Assembly: GCF_000282035.1 (NCBI RefSeq)
Contig: NZ_AKKA01000095.1
Location: 1-64,000 of the forward strand
Length of the DNA stretch: 64,000 bases
Direction of reading: 5' to 3'
From: Rhizobium sp. CF122
GTDB lineage: Bacteria; Pseudomonadota; Alphaproteobacteria; Rhizobiales; Rhizobiaceae
In this document: positions 25,121 to 36,200 of the stretch, in pieces
How the letters are laid out: every line of letters starts with the position of its first letter
Numbering within the stretch: the first letter of the stretch is position 1
The notes under the pieces: model-generated
What the model was told of the DNA's origin: nothing
What the model saw: only the letters and a program-made list of their open reading frames with translations
Database searches by the model: none
Program-made: the position numbers and the translations under genes

Positions 25121-26005
25121 ATGCCTACCAATCCTGCAGCGCACCCTTTGCCCCGAGCGCCCGAAGCCGTCGAGGCCCGCATTTTCCACGGCGCGCTCGC
25201 GCACTCGACGTGGACCTTCCGCGGGACCCGCAATCGTGCCTTCGTCCTTGTTTCCGGTAGCGGACACATCCGGCTCGGCACGCATGAAGTGCCGATCAAC
25301 GGCCCTGCCATCGTATGGGCGCCGTCGGGAGAGACCGGCTTGATCACCTTCGACGCCGGCGCGGAAGGCGCCTCGCTCGCCGTTCCAGACATCGTCCTTG
25401 GCTCCGCGATGCCGTCAGGCGCGGTCTTCGCACAGGTTCGCGAAGCAATCTCGCGCCCGATCCTTGGCGCTCGTCTAAGCACGCAGGAAGCGCGCCGCCT
25501 CTCGGCAGCACACAGCATCATTGAACAGGAATTGAAAGCAGACGTCCCTGGCTCGCAGGAAGTCATTCGCCATCACCTGGCACTCCTTCTTCTTGCAATA
25601 TGGCGCCTGACCAGCCCTGCGGACGAACGACAGCAACCTTCGCCGCGCGCCATCGTTCGCGGCTTTGTGCATCTGGTCGAGCTGCATATCCGCGATCATT
25701 GGACAATCAACGATTACGCCAACGCACTTGGCGTCACTGCCGACCGTTTAAACAGTGCAATCCGCCGCGCGACAGGCCGAACCCCGCTGGAACTGATACA
25801 TTCACGCCTGATCTCGGAGGCATCAACCATGCTGGACGGCTCGGGACTGCAGATCGCCGCAGTTGCCGAAGCGCTCGGTTTTTCCGACCCGGCATACTTC
25901 AGCCGCTTCTTCAAACGCCTTACCGGCGTCTCCCCGCGTGCCCATCGCGCCGGCGTCGTCCTGAAAAGGCCGAGCGTAGAAACAAGCTACGCTGCCTGGC
26001 CCTGA
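25121..26005 (+). CDS. AraC-family transcriptional regulator
   Basis: This 294-residue protein has an N-terminal cupin-like sensor domain (about 20-130) and a C-terminal double HTH: WTINDYANALGVTADRLNSAIRRATGRTP and IAAVAEALGFSDPAYFSRFFKRLTGVSP (about 190-275), the AraC/XylS consensus. It is divergent from the LIV-transporter/aromatic operon and is the obvious candidate activator, responding to the transported substrate. Confidence 0.9.
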   Translation: MPTNPAAHPLPRAPEAVEARIFHGALAHSTWTFRGTRNRAFVLVSGSGHIRLGTHEVPINGPAIVWAPSGETGLITFDAGAEGASLAVPDIVLGSAMPSGAVFAQVREAISRPILGARLSTQEARRLSAAHSIIEQELKADVPGSQEVIRHHLALLLLAIWRLTSPADERQQPSPRAIVRGFVHLVELHIRDHWTINDYANALGVTADRLNSAIRRATGRTPLELIHSRLISEASTMLDGSGLQIAAVAEALGFSDPAYFSRFFKRLTGVSPRAHRAGVVLKRPSVETSYAAWP

Positions 26006-26024
26006 GCCCCGGAGTAGCTTCCAC

Positions 26025-26439
26025 TTATGTCGAGGCGGCGAGTTCCGCCAACACCCGCAAGGCCATGCCTCGGACTGGAAGCATTTTTCCGCCTGGTGCC
26101 GGCGGCAGAACCTCGCTCCCCTTCCCCCCGGATCCGCACGTCGTGGTAGTCATTGGGCTCGATCGACGGTAACAGTTCGTTCGTCTGAGGCCTGCAGTTG
26201 ATCATCACCGTCGAAATCTGGACATCGCCTGCCTCAGGATCCACGGTGCGGCGGAAAAGATCGGTCGTATCCGGTTCGTGTTGCAATGGTTTTGCGAATT
26301 CGGCGAGATAGTGATCCGCCATCGTGACCTGCACGATCAGTTGATTCCACCCGATCAGTTTCGCAAATGCCGGCGGATTGGCCTGGTAGCCGTCGACGAA
26401 CAGCTTCGTCAAATGTTCCTGCAGAAAATCGTCCGACAC
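26025..26439 (-). pseudogene. Unrecognised short gene with apparent frameshift
   Basis: From a GTG start at 26439 an unrecognised protein is readable (SDDFLQEHLTKLFVDGYQAN, then LPSIEPNDYHDVRIRGEGE). After about residue 105 that frame becomes non-protein-like, while a neighbouring frame continues plausibly as SEVLPPAPGGKMLPVRGMAL and ends at the stop 26025-26027. The switch falls in a run of G residues near 26125. A one- or two-base indel or a sequencing error is the simplest reading. The coding start lies 14 bp from the HAD gene on the same strand. No family was recognised. Confidence 0.4.
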
Positions 26440-26452
26440 GGTCGGGGCTCTA

Positions 26453-27130
26453 TCAGTTTGGCATGGTTGCCGACGCTATGGCGAGAGCTGCTTCGGGCAA
26501 TTCCCGGGTCTCTTCGATCAGCCGGTCTGCACCGGCATTCTCCAGCTCGTCTCGCGTACCGTATCCCCACAGCACGCCGATCGCCCGCATCCCGTTCGCG
26601 TGCGCACCGGCTATGTCGTATCGACGGTCGCCGACCATGACGCAGCGATCGGCGGCAAGGTCGTTTTCATGGACGATATGGGCGATCAATTCTGGCTTGT
26701 GGTCGATGTTGCCGGCCGGTGTCGATCCGTAGATGCCGTTGAAGATCGAATCCAGTCCCTTGTTTTCAAGAATCCTGCGCGCGAAGGTCTCCCGCTTCGA
26801 CGTGGCCAAATACAGCCAGGCGTTTTGGCGCATCGCGGTGAGTGCCTCCGCGATCCCATCGTAAAGCTCACTGAGCAGCAGCCCCCTCGCCCCGTAATCC
26901 TGCCTGTAAGCATCGACCGCGTCCGCGACGCGATCGTCGCCGAACTCCCGAAGGAGGTAACGCATGACATCCTCGATCGGCGGGCCGATGATCGATGCGA
27001 TGTCCATGACAGGGTCGGTTTCATGCCCGAGTGCGCGCAAAGCTGCGCGGCAACTCGACAGGATGCCGGGCTCGGATGCGATCAGCGTGCCGTCGAGATC
27101 AAGAAGGATTGCGGGAACATCAGACGACAT
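26453..27130 (-). CDS. HAD-superfamily hydrolase, phosphoglycolate-phosphatase-like
   Basis: A 225-residue HAD subfamily I phosphatase with motif I LLDLDGTLIAS (nucleophile Asp and acid/base Asp, about residues 9-19), motif II TSK, motif III Lys in HKPELI, and motif IV MVGDRRYDIAGAH. The helical cap between motifs I and II is of the C1 type. Likely a small-molecule phosphate hydrolase; the substrate cannot be deduced. It is followed at 14 bp by the broken orphan gene and preceded by about 260 bp of sequence without a convincing gene. Confidence 0.87.
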   Translation of the reverse strand: MSSDVPAILLDLDGTLIASEPGILSSCRAALRALGHETDPVMDIASIIGPPIEDVMRYLLREFGDDRVADAVDAYRQDYGARGLLLSELYDGIAEALTAMRQNAWLYLATSKRETFARRILENKGLDSIFNGIYGSTPAGNIDHKPELIAHIVHENDLAADRCVMVGDRRYDIAGAHANGMRAIGVLWGYGTRDELENAGADRLIEETRELPEAALAIASATMPN

Positions 27131-27390
27131 GGTGCGGCTCTCATTGACTGGCTAATAGGTGCAATAGCGGATGCGGCGTTCAAACACACGCGGAAATTGA
27201 AGCAGGATCAAAGCGGAGCCGCTCGCCGGGGGCAGTCGGTCCCGTGTACCGGCCGTTGGCCGTCGCTATGCTGACCGCATCGATAGCGGCAATCTCGGCG
27301 TCGAGCGTGTTGGTGACGTCAGCGACTTTCTCCCCCTCCCCTCCCGGCTGCTTCGACATCCGGCTCGTGCTGGCGAGTCGCGTCAGCACG

Positions 27391-29226
27391 TTAGATGGCC
27401 GAGCGCAGGATCGATTCAACGAGGCGACGTGTATACGGGTGCTGCGGGTTACCGATCACCCGCTCCGTCGGCCCCTCCTCGACGATCTCGCCAAGATAGA
27501 GGACATAAATGCGCTCGGTGATCTGGCGGACGACAGCGAGGTCGTGCGTGATGAAGAGATATGAGAGCTCGTGCTCAACTTGCAGGCGCCTGAATAGGTT
27601 GAGCACCTGCGCCTGCACCGAGACGTCGAGGGCGGATACTGGTTCGTCGCAAACGAGGATTGCCGGTTTGACAGCAAGCGCGCGTGCGATGGCGATTCGC
27701 TGGCGCTCACCCCCCGAGAGCGACGCCGGACGGCGTGTGGCGTACGCGGCAGACAAGCCGACTTCCGCCAGCAGCGACGCGATCCGTTCCGGCGTCGCTG
27801 GGCTAGTAGCGCCCGCCGACGCCCCGAGCGCCTCGCCCAGGGCCTGCCCGACGCTATGCCTAGGATTTAGTGTTGAATACGGATCCTGGAAGACCATCTG
27901 AATTGTCCGCCGAACGCGGGCGAGGTCCGCCTTCGGCATGGCGCCGAAATCCGCTGCCGCGATCCCGTTGATAAGGATGTCGCCAGCAGTCGGGGTTTCG
28001 AGGCCGACGAGGCAGCGCCCAAGTGTGGTCTTGCCCGAGCCAGATTCGCCGACGAGGCCGACACTTTCCCCCGGCATAATGTGTAGCGATACGTCCTTTA
28101 CCGCGCAGATCGGGCGGCCCCGTCTGCCCACGAATGTCTTGACGAGCGCGTCGACGCGAACGAGCGCCCCTGCGGCTCCTCCCCGGCGCGGCGTTGTCGG
28201 CGCCGCCGAGAGCGTCGCAGTGCGCACAGCGTCGAGTTCGCCCTGAATCTCGTCCTGGCGGATGCATGCAGTGAACCGGGTCGCGTCACGAGCGGCCAGC
28301 GGCGGCTTGCCCGCGCGACAAATCTGCTTCGCCCAGTCGCAGCGGTCGGCGAAACCACAGCTGTCGACAACATCGGCCGCGCGCGGCACGGAGCCCGAGA
28401 TCGCGACGAGCCGAGGCACGCGAATATCGACCGGCGGTTCCGAGAGCAAGAGTCCCAAGGTGTAAGGATGGAACGGCTGACGCTCCACAGCTGCGGCGTC
28501 GCCGACTTCGAGCATTGAGCCGGCGTAGAGCACATAGATGCGCTGGCAGGTCGAGAACGCGAGCCGAAGGTTGTGGGTAATGAGAATGAGGCCCATTTGC
28601 CGCTCGCGCTGGACACGACGCAGGAGCTTGATGATCTCCGCCTGAGTCGTAACGTCGAGCGCCGTCGCGGGCTCATCGGCAATGAGCAGCTCCGGGTCGC
28701 GGGCGAGCGCGGCGGCAAGTGCGACGCGCTGGCACATGCCCCCCGACAGCTGGAATGGCATGCGGCGGGCGACATCCTCGTCGACTATGCCGACTTCTGC
28801 GAGGCGTCTTTTCACTTCCTCCGCTCTTGCTGCGCGTGAGGCGAATTCGGGCCGGTCGCGCAGCATCTCGTCAATGTGGTCGCCGCTTCGCATGAGCGGA
28901 TTCAGCATCGTGAACGGATCCTGCATAAGCATCGACACACGAAACCCGCGAATCTTCCGGAGTTCGCTCTCGGCAAGCCGCATCAGGGGAATGCCGTCGA
29001 GCGTGACGGCGCCAGTGGCATTGATGCCTGGCGGCAATATGCCGGCGATTGCCCGCGCCGTGAGCGATTTTCCGGACCCGGATTCGCCGACGATCGCAAT
29101 GGTCTCGCCCCGCTCCACCACGATCCCCAAGGGCGTCGTAATGGGAACCGCGGCGTGTGAAATCGCTAGCCCCTCAACCTCGAGGAGCGGACCCTCCTGA
29201 CCTGAGTGCGTCACGGCCGTGTTCAT
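27391..29226 (-). CDS. Dipeptide/oligopeptide-type ABC transporter, fused double ATPase (DppDF/GsiA-like)
   Basis: This 611-residue protein carries two complete ABC cassettes in tandem. The first has VGESGSGKS, LSGGMCQRVALAAAL and LLIADEPATALD (about residues 49-180), then the Opp/Dpp C-terminal region with clustered cysteines (CGFADRCDWAKQIC). The second has VGESGSGKTT, LSGGERQRIAIARAL and LVCDEPVSALD (about 395-540). Fusion of DppD and DppF is known in GsiA-type importers. Its start overlaps the DppC-like gene by 4 bp. It is last in the operon on the minus strand. Confidence 0.9.
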   Translation of the reverse strand: MNTAVTHSGQEGPLLEVEGLAISHAAVPITTPLGIVVERGETIAIVGESGSGKSLTARAIAGILPPGINATGAVTLDGIPLMRLAESELRKIRGFRVSMLMQDPFTMLNPLMRSGDHIDEMLRDRPEFASRAARAEEVKRRLAEVGIVDEDVARRMPFQLSGGMCQRVALAAALARDPELLIADEPATALDVTTQAEIIKLLRRVQRERQMGLILITHNLRLAFSTCQRIYVLYAGSMLEVGDAAAVERQPFHPYTLGLLLSEPPVDIRVPRLVAISGSVPRAADVVDSCGFADRCDWAKQICRAGKPPLAARDATRFTACIRQDEIQGELDAVRTATLSAAPTTPRRGGAAGALVRVDALVKTFVGRRGRPICAVKDVSLHIMPGESVGLVGESGSGKTTLGRCLVGLETPTAGDILINGIAAADFGAMPKADLARVRRTIQMVFQDPYSTLNPRHSVGQALGEALGASAGATSPATPERIASLLAEVGLSAAYATRRPASLSGGERQRIAIARALAVKPAILVCDEPVSALDVSVQAQVLNLFRRLQVEHELSYLFITHDLAVVRQITERIYVLYLGEIVEEGPTERVIGNPQHPYTRRLVESILRSAI

Positions 29227-30065
29227 TTTGCAAACCGCTCGAACAACCAGTCGCCGATGAGGTTCATGCTGACCGCGGTAAGGATAATCATGCCTGCCGG
29301 CAGGAGCAGCGCAACAGGATTGGAGAAGAGGATATTGCGGTTCTCGAAGAGCATCCGACCCCAGTCAGGAGCACCGGGCTCAATGCCAAGGCCGAGGAAC
29401 GATAGCCCGGCGAGATTGACCAAGGCGAAGGCAAAGTCGAGGACGACATAGGCGAGGATGATCGGGCCGACATTCGGGAGGATGTGCACGAACAAAATAC
29501 GCGTCTTCGAGATGCCGAGAGTGCGCGCGGCTTCGATATAAGGAAGCGGTCGCTGCTCAAGGACCGCGCTCCGCACAATGCGCGTATCGGGGGCGGTGAA
29601 AAGGACGACCAGGACGAGGACGGCGGTCCAGTATCCGCCTCCCACTACGCCGACGACGACGACCGCCACGAGCGGTCCCGGCAACGCGAGCATGAAATCC
29701 ACCCAGCACATGATCGCAGAATCGACCAAACCGCCAAGATAGCCCGAAAGAAGGCCAAGCAGGGTCGCGATCGCGAAAGCTCCGGCGGCGACAACGACTG
29801 GGCCGACCAAGGCCGTTCTCGCACCGTAGATCACACGCGACAGCACATCGCGGCCGAGTAGATCCGTCCCGGCAATGTGGACTGACGAAGGCGACGCATC
29901 GCCGAGCTCGAGACGCTGGAGGAAGGGCGAATCGGGGGCGATCCTCTCCCCAAGGACGGCGCAGACCACCACCGTCGTGATAGTCAGCGCAGCAACCAGA
30001 ATGACGATTGGAATGCGCAATGGCTGCTTCCTCCTTCGCGTCTCGCCGATGGCTGGGGCCCTCAT
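29223..30065 (-). CDS. Dipeptide/oligopeptide-type ABC transporter permease (DppC/OppC-like)
   Basis: A 280-residue membrane protein beginning with the OppC-like amphipathic N terminus and a first helix IPIVILVAALTITTVVVCAVLG. The block HIAGTDLLGRDVLSRVIYGARTAL is diagnostic of DppC/OppC, and YIEAARTLGISKTRILFVHILPN is the coupling loop. It overlaps its neighbours by 4 bp on both sides, so it is translationally coupled. Confidence 0.91.
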   Translation of the reverse strand: MRAPAIGETRRRKQPLRIPIVILVAALTITTVVVCAVLGERIAPDSPFLQRLELGDASPSSVHIAGTDLLGRDVLSRVIYGARTALVGPVVVAAGAFAIATLLGLLSGYLGGLVDSAIMCWVDFMLALPGPLVAVVVVGVVGGGYWTAVLVLVVLFTAPDTRIVRSAVLEQRPLPYIEAARTLGISKTRILFVHILPNVGPIILAYVVLDFAFALVNLAGLSFLGLGIEPGAPDWGRMLFENRNILFSNPVALLLPAGMIILTAVSMNLIGDWLFERFAK

Positions 30066-31027
30066 GCCTCGACTCTACCGAAACGGATGCGCGGGTCGAT
30101 CATCGTATAGATCACGTCGACCGCAAGGTTGACCAGCACGACGAAGACGGAGAAAAGCAGGGTGGTCCCCTGGATTGTCGGAATGTCGCGCTTCTGGATC
30201 GCATCGACCGTCAAAGAGCCGAGACCTGGCAAAGAAAAGGTGACCTCGACGTAGATCGCGCCGGCCACGATGCCGACGACGATGAACCCTGCGGCCGTGA
30301 CCAGGGGAATAAGAGAATTCCTGAGCACGTAGGCAAACAAGATGCGACGCCAACTCAGGCCACGAGCCCGCGCAAACGTAACATAGTCTCGGGCCAGCTC
30401 CTCGATCATCGCCGCGCGGGTGATTTTGACGACGATCGCCATGACCGAGATCGCAAGCGCAAGCGCCGGAAGCGCTAGGTGCCAGGCACGGTCGAGGAAC
30501 CCTCTTCCTGGACCGTAGGTCGGAAACCAGTTCAGCAGAACACCGAAGACATAGAGAAGGAATATACCGGTGACGAAAGCCGGCGAACTGGCGCCGAAAA
30601 CGCCGAGCGCGACGACTAGCCGGTCGAGCCTCGTGCCACAGTGGAAGGCGGCGACCGCACCGAGCAGGATCCCGGGGCCGAGAACAAGAACAGTGCTCAT
30701 CAAGGTAAGGAAGATCGTGACGCCGAGCCGATCCGCAATGGTGCCCGTCACCGCCCGGTTACCCTGGATGGAGACGCCGAGGTCGCCTCGCATCACCTGC
30801 GAAAGCCACTTTCCATATTGGAGGAGGAGCGGATCGTCCAAGTGGTAACGCGCGCGGATGGCTGCGAGCGTTGACGGGTCTGGCGCGCGCGTGCCAAGCA
30901 ACGAATGCACTGGGTCGCCGGGCGCGATGTGGATCAGTGCGAAGACGCCGAAAGAGATCATAAGCAACAGTGGGATCGCCAGGGCGAGCCGCCGCATGAC
31001 GAAGAGGACGAGGCTCGAGCCCGTCAT
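30062..31027 (-). CDS. Dipeptide/oligopeptide-type ABC transporter permease (DppB/OppB-like)
   Basis: A 321-residue permease with the OppB family start MRRLALAIPLLLMISFGVFALIHIAPGDP and the coupling loop RAAMIEELARDYVTFARARGL. It pairs with the downstream DppC-like subunit. It is separated from the binding-protein gene by about 183 bp, in which no gene was found. Confidence 0.91.
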   Translation of the reverse strand: MTGSSLVLFVMRRLALAIPLLLMISFGVFALIHIAPGDPVHSLLGTRAPDPSTLAAIRARYHLDDPLLLQYGKWLSQVMRGDLGVSIQGNRAVTGTIADRLGVTIFLTLMSTVLVLGPGILLGAVAAFHCGTRLDRLVVALGVFGASSPAFVTGIFLLYVFGVLLNWFPTYGPGRGFLDRAWHLALPALALAISVMAIVVKITRAAMIEELARDYVTFARARGLSWRRILFAYVLRNSLIPLVTAAGFIVVGIVAGAIYVEVTFSLPGLGSLTVDAIQKRDIPTIQGTTLLFSVFVVLVNLAVDVIYTMIDPRIRFGRVEA

Positions 31028-31210
31028 TGGGGAGACCCGAGATTGCGCTCGAACCAGCCCATCGTGCGGCGGCGAAGCTTGCGAAGTCGTCCGAATTTCG
31101 CTTCCAAAAGGTCCATTCTGCAGACACCTTCAATCCTTGGAGGAGCGCACGGGCGTCGATCCGTGGCGAAAACCACGAAAATGGCCGTGCCCAAGCAGTG
31201 CAGTGATCCT

Positions 31211-32809
31211 TTACGCTAGGCCGAAACCCCGTATCGCCCACGGAACACTGTACCAGAAGGCGGTGTAGCCGGTGAGCTTGTACTTTTTGTTGATCGCCAT
31301 CGCCGAGTAAGGCCAGAAGATAGGCACGACTGCGACTTCCCTGTGAGCGATCTCGAACACGACCCTCAGCGCATCCGCGCGTGCCTTCGGGTCAGCGTTT
31401 TCGGTGGCGAACTTCAGTTTAGCTTCGACTTGGTCGTCAATGAAGTTCGACCCGTTCATACCACCCTTTTTAGCATTTCGCTTCGCGAAGAAGAGGTCGG
31501 GATAGCTCGCAACGTCGGCGTAATCCGGGTAGTACGCCATGATCTGCATGCCTAATTTGTCGTGGTTGATGTAGCCAGCAAACCAGGTGGCGTTGTCAAC
31601 GGGCTGGATGTGGGCGCGAATACCTATCTGCCTCAGGTTCTCCACCACCGACTCCATGATGTTGACCATATAAGGATCGTCGGTCGATGCGGGGACGGTA
31701 ACGTCAAAGCCGTCCGGATGGCTGGATTGTGCCAGTTCGGCCTTCGCCTTGTCCAAGTCAAAACCATAGTGCGGCAGCAACGTTGCGTAGAAGGCGCGAA
31801 CGTCATCGGCCAGCACCCCGGACCACATTTCGGGTGGGTTCAATTCCGTCGCGGGCTCGCCTTTGCCCTTGAGGAGCGCTTTGACCAGGCCTTCCCGATC
31901 CACAGCATGGGCCACGGCACGACGCACATGAATATCGTCGAACGGCGGCGCGGAATGGTCGAGAGTAAGGGCAAACACACCAAGGGACGGCCTGGCGATA
32001 ATTTTGACGTTTTCCAGCGCATTCCACTGGTCGACGTCCGAGAGGGCGAGATCGAAGGCACCGTCGATTTCGCCTTGCCGCATGGCGAGAAGGCGGGTCT
32101 GCCGATCTGGAATCGCTCGGAGAGTAATCCGATTGACCACTGGCCTCGCTCCCCAATAGTCGTCGCGCGCCTCGAGAATGACATGATCTGACGGAACGAA
32201 TTCAACAAGCCTGTACGGGCCGGTCCCCAGCGGCAGAAGCTCTGGCGAGCCGATCTTCTTGTCTGCGAGCTGTTCCTTCTTGAAGACGAACCCCGCCATA
32301 TGAGCAGCGGTAAAGGCGAACTGCGCGTTCGGCGCCTTCAATCTGACGATCACCTCTTTGGGCGCCAGCGCCTCAACCTCCGCGACTGAATCGTAGAAAG
32401 AGGCAAGTGGCGAGTGGGAGTCCGGGCTCATGTGATACTTGAAAGTGGCGACGACATCTCCGCCCGTGAGCGGACTTCCGTCACCGAACGTGACGCCGCT
32501 GCGCAGATGATACTTGATCGTCAGTGGATCAACCTGCTCCCATTTATCAGCCGATGCAGGCTGGAGAATGAGATCGTCGCCGAAGGTTAGCGGTCCTTCC
32601 TGGACAAGCGACATGATCGCGCCAGTAGAGGTCAGCCAGGCATCCGGAATGAAAAGCGTATTCGGGATATTGGATAAAGCCCATGTAATCGAGTCAATCT
32701 GCTCCCCCGCCTGTGCCAAAGACACCCTCGCGAAAGTTCCCGCCATGGAGACGGCGGCATGCGTCACTCCCGCAACTAAAACGTGACGTCGTGTCAACCC
32801 GATTGCCAT
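31211..32809 (-). CDS. Dipeptide/oligopeptide-type ABC transporter substrate-binding protein
   Basis: A family-5 extracellular solute-binding protein of 532 residues. It starts MAIGLTRRHVLVAGVTHAAVSMAG, a twin-arginine-type signal peptide, and has the SBP family-5 pattern: WEQVDPLTIKYHLRSGVTFGDGSPLTGGDVVATFKY and later DVRRAVAHAVDREGLV-like sequence. The start at 32809 is chosen because the 23-residue upstream extension does not look like a leader. Possible ligands are peptides, opines or sugar-like compounds; no catabolic enzyme gene is linked to indicate which. Confidence 0.87.
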   Translation of the reverse strand: MAIGLTRRHVLVAGVTHAAVSMAGTFARVSLAQAGEQIDSITWALSNIPNTLFIPDAWLTSTGAIMSLVQEGPLTFGDDLILQPASADKWEQVDPLTIKYHLRSGVTFGDGSPLTGGDVVATFKYHMSPDSHSPLASFYDSVAEVEALAPKEVIVRLKAPNAQFAFTAAHMAGFVFKKEQLADKKIGSPELLPLGTGPYRLVEFVPSDHVILEARDDYWGARPVVNRITLRAIPDRQTRLLAMRQGEIDGAFDLALSDVDQWNALENVKIIARPSLGVFALTLDHSAPPFDDIHVRRAVAHAVDREGLVKALLKGKGEPATELNPPEMWSGVLADDVRAFYATLLPHYGFDLDKAKAELAQSSHPDGFDVTVPASTDDPYMVNIMESVVENLRQIGIRAHIQPVDNATWFAGYINHDKLGMQIMAYYPDYADVASYPDLFFAKRNAKKGGMNGSNFIDDQVEAKLKFATENADPKARADALRVVFEIAHREVAVVPIFWPYSAMAINKKYKLTGYTAFWYSVPWAIRGFGLA

Positions 32810-33227
32810 TAGCTCCTCCCCCATGAAAGCCGGTCCTATGTGCAAGCCGGGCGCACAGGATAAGTGATTGTCGCGCAATCAATGTCGCTTGTGAAGAAGG
32901 CGGCCGTTCGTTACGGCAAACTGGGAGAGTTTCGCGTCCCGCAACCCAACATCGAGGTTGAGCAGGACGCTTCTCAGAGGTCCATCCGACCAAGTCATTG
33001 GCCGCGTCCCCTGCTGAAAATCGGGAGCAGGCTTCAGGTGTACTAGACCAGGCGGGCGCTTGTCTTAGCCATGCACACTGCTGGAGCGCCGAGGGAACAG
33101 GTGCTAGCATACCCCCCTAGAACTCATGGAAGGCTCTCATGGAATTTGACATCCGGAACCCAAGCTCAAAATCCAGCCGAGGCGGTGCCAGTGGAGGCAT
33201 GACAATGACCCGAGGGGGGGTATTGTG
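32810..33227. other. Intergenic region without a recognised gene
   Basis: About 415 bp separate the divergent binding-protein and cyclase genes. Short ORFs here (for example 32864-33046) have no convincing protein character. Just before the cyclase start is a G-run (CGAGGGGGGGTATTGTG) that can serve as ribosome-binding site. Promoters for both sides should lie here but none is clear enough to mark. Confidence 0.5.
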
Positions 33228-36200
33228 ATGGCCGGGCCTGACCCCGGCCGAAAGCCGGCACAAGACGTTCGGAAGACGATAACAATTCTTATCGCCGACA
33301 TTGTAGATTCCTCACGCCTTAGCCTCGCCCTCGATCCGGAGGCACTCCGGAACCTACTCGCCCGCTACTTTGATCAGATGATCGCCACTATCCAGCGGTA
33401 TGGCGGAGTCGTAGAGCGATATCTCGGTGACGAGATCATGGCCGTGTTTGGTGTGCCGGTACTACACGAGGATGACGCAATACGGGCAGTATCCGCCGCT
33501 GTCGAAATGCGCGATACGCTTGCGACGCTCAACCACGAGCTTGAGACCGTTTGGGGCGTCCAACTCGCTCACCGAATTGGCCTCAACACCGGGGAGGTTT
33601 TTACTGGCATCGACAGGCAGGGACATCGATTTCTCACTGGCGAGGCAGTGCGTGTTACAAAGCGTCTCCAGGAGGCCGCAGCGCCCAACGAAATCCTGAT
33701 TGGGGAAGCAACATACAAGCTCGTTCGCCACGCGGTCGTTGTAGAATCCAGTAGCTCGCGTGCGGTCAAGCACGGCGAGACGTTCCCTGCGATCATCGTG
33801 GTGGGCCTCATCGCCCGCGCCACTGGCTTTCAACGCCGGTTCGAGGCGCCGTTCGTCGGACGCGAGCACCAGCGGGTGGCGATCAGCACTATCTTTGGTG
33901 AGTTGATCAATAGTAGAACCTCTCACCTATTGACCGTGCTGGGTGAGGCCGGGGTAGGGAAATCGCGGCTTGTTTCGGAGGCCGCCGGAAGCCTTCCAAG
34001 CGAGGTAATTGTCGCACACGGCAGATGCCTGCCCTATGGCGATGGCATTACTTATTGGCCGCTTGCGGACATCATCCGGGAGATCACACGAGCTCGAGGC
34101 GGAGACCCTAGCAAGCAGTCCGTGGCGGACATTGCGGAAATCCTAGCTGGAGTCGATAAGGCCAAACTCATCGCCGAGCGCATAGCTGAGGTTCTCGGGT
34201 TCGGCCAGGGAGACACAAGCACCCGTGAGGAGACTTTCTGGGCCGTTCGGCGGCTTTTCGAGGTCTTTGCACGAGAACGACCGCTGGTGGTTGTGGTCGA
34301 GGACCTTCATTGGGCCGACCCAACGTTCCTGGACCTGATCGAACATCTTGTAGATTTCTCGCGCGGTTTCCCCATCGCGATAGTTGGGTCGGCACGACCA
34401 GAATTGCTCGATACACGGCCGGATTGGGGACGTGGGAAGATAAATGCGACGACGGTCGCGCTTGAACCGCTGAGCGAAGCGGAATCCCGTGAAATGATAT
34501 TGAATCTGCTCGACCGCCTCCCGCTATCACCCGCGGTCGAGTCAAGGATCACACGCGCCGTCGGGGGTAACCCGCTGTTTGCGGAAGAGCTTGTAGCAAT
34601 GCTCGTTGAGGAAGAGCTGCTCAGGCGCAATGAGGACTGCTGGGTCGCTCGCTCGGATCTCTCGGAGCTACCGGTCCCGTCGACAATTAACGCCCTTCTA
34701 GCTGCTCGACTAGAGAGTCTCCCGTCCCTTGAGCGCACCATCTTGACGGCCGCAGCAGTCGAGGGCGCAGTATTCCATCGGAGTGCCGTCAACGAGCTCG
34801 CCGACCTCGTGCTAGACGTACTGGAGGACGGTCTGCTCGCACTCGTACGCCGGGATCTGATCCGCCCGGAGGCGCCGTCGTTCGTCGGCGAGAAGGCCTA
34901 TCGCTTCCGTCACGTCTTGATCCGCGACGCGGCATATCACTCCCTGCCGAAGAACGCCCGCGCCGACCTGCACGAGCGCTTCGCTGCCTGGCTCGAGCCA
35001 ACGGCCAAAGACCGGCTACGCGAGTTCGAGGAGATTATCGGCTATCACCTCGAGCGGGCCTTTCAGTACCGGGTCGCGCTCGGCCCGCGCGACGAGCGCG
35101 CGGCTGCGCTTGCGCTTCGGGCGTGCGAACGGCTTAAGTCAGCCGGGCGGCGGGCGCTTGTCCGCAGCGACCTTCCTGCGGCGATCAGCCTACTCGAGCG
35201 GGTTTCCCGTCTGCTTCCCACCGATGATCCACAGCGAATTGCGCTGCTCGCCGAGTTGAGCGGCGCTCTGATCGAAAGCGGCCGGTTGGACGATGCCGGG
35301 CGCGTGTTGGAGGAGGCGGAGCGGCTTGCAACCGCCAGCAACGACCAGCGCTTGGCAGCGCATGTGTTGGTCCAGCGGCAGTTCCTGCAACTCCTCCATG
35401 GCGAGGAAGGCGCGCTGGAGAAGGCGGAACGCGCAGCGGCAGTCGTGCTCCCGGTCTTCGAGCGCCTGGGGGACGACCTCGGTCTGTGCCGTGCACGGCG
35501 GCTCGAAGCGTGGCTATTTTTCAACGCGGCACGCGGCGAGGCAGCCGCTGGAGCGTGGGAGCGCGCGGCTGCCCACGCACGACGAGCAAAGAACCTGCAC
35601 GAGTACCACGAGATTCTTACGTGGATCGCGTCCTCACTTTGGTTCGGTCCGACCCCGGCCGCCGAGGGAATCCGCCGTTGCGAGGCGATGCGCGCGGACG
35701 TGGGCGAAAGCCTCGAATCTGAGGCAGCAATTCTCCGGCAGCTCGCATGCCTCAATGCAATTGCTGGCCGCTTCGAGATTGCTCGCGCGCTCATTGCGGC
35801 AAGCAACGCTACCTACGCTGACCTCGGGCTCACTCTGTACGTGGCGTCCTCCGAACACGAGGCCGTCGTCGAGTTGCTCGCCGGGAACGCCGTTGCGGCC
35901 GAGAGAAGTGCCCGCGAAGCATACCGTGCGCTCGAGGAGATGGGCGAGCGAGCGTTCCGCTCGACGATGGCCGCGTCCCTCGCCGTCGTGATCCTCCAAC
36001 AGGGACGCGATGAGGAGGCCGAGGGCTTTGCCAAGCTCAGTGCCGAGCTGGCTGCGAGCGGCGACCTGGTGACGCAAGTCCGTTGGCGTCGCGTGCGCGC
36101 CCGCGTGCTCGCACGTCGAGGAGAGATCCGTCAAGCGGAGGCGTTCGCACGAGAGGCATTGGCGATCGCTGAAAAGACCGACTTCGTCAACGACCGGGCC

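Noticed and set aside
27180..27419. A 79-codon minus-strand frame between the HAD gene and the double-ATPase gene
   Set aside because: Its end overlaps the ATPase gene and it has neither a family match nor a good start.
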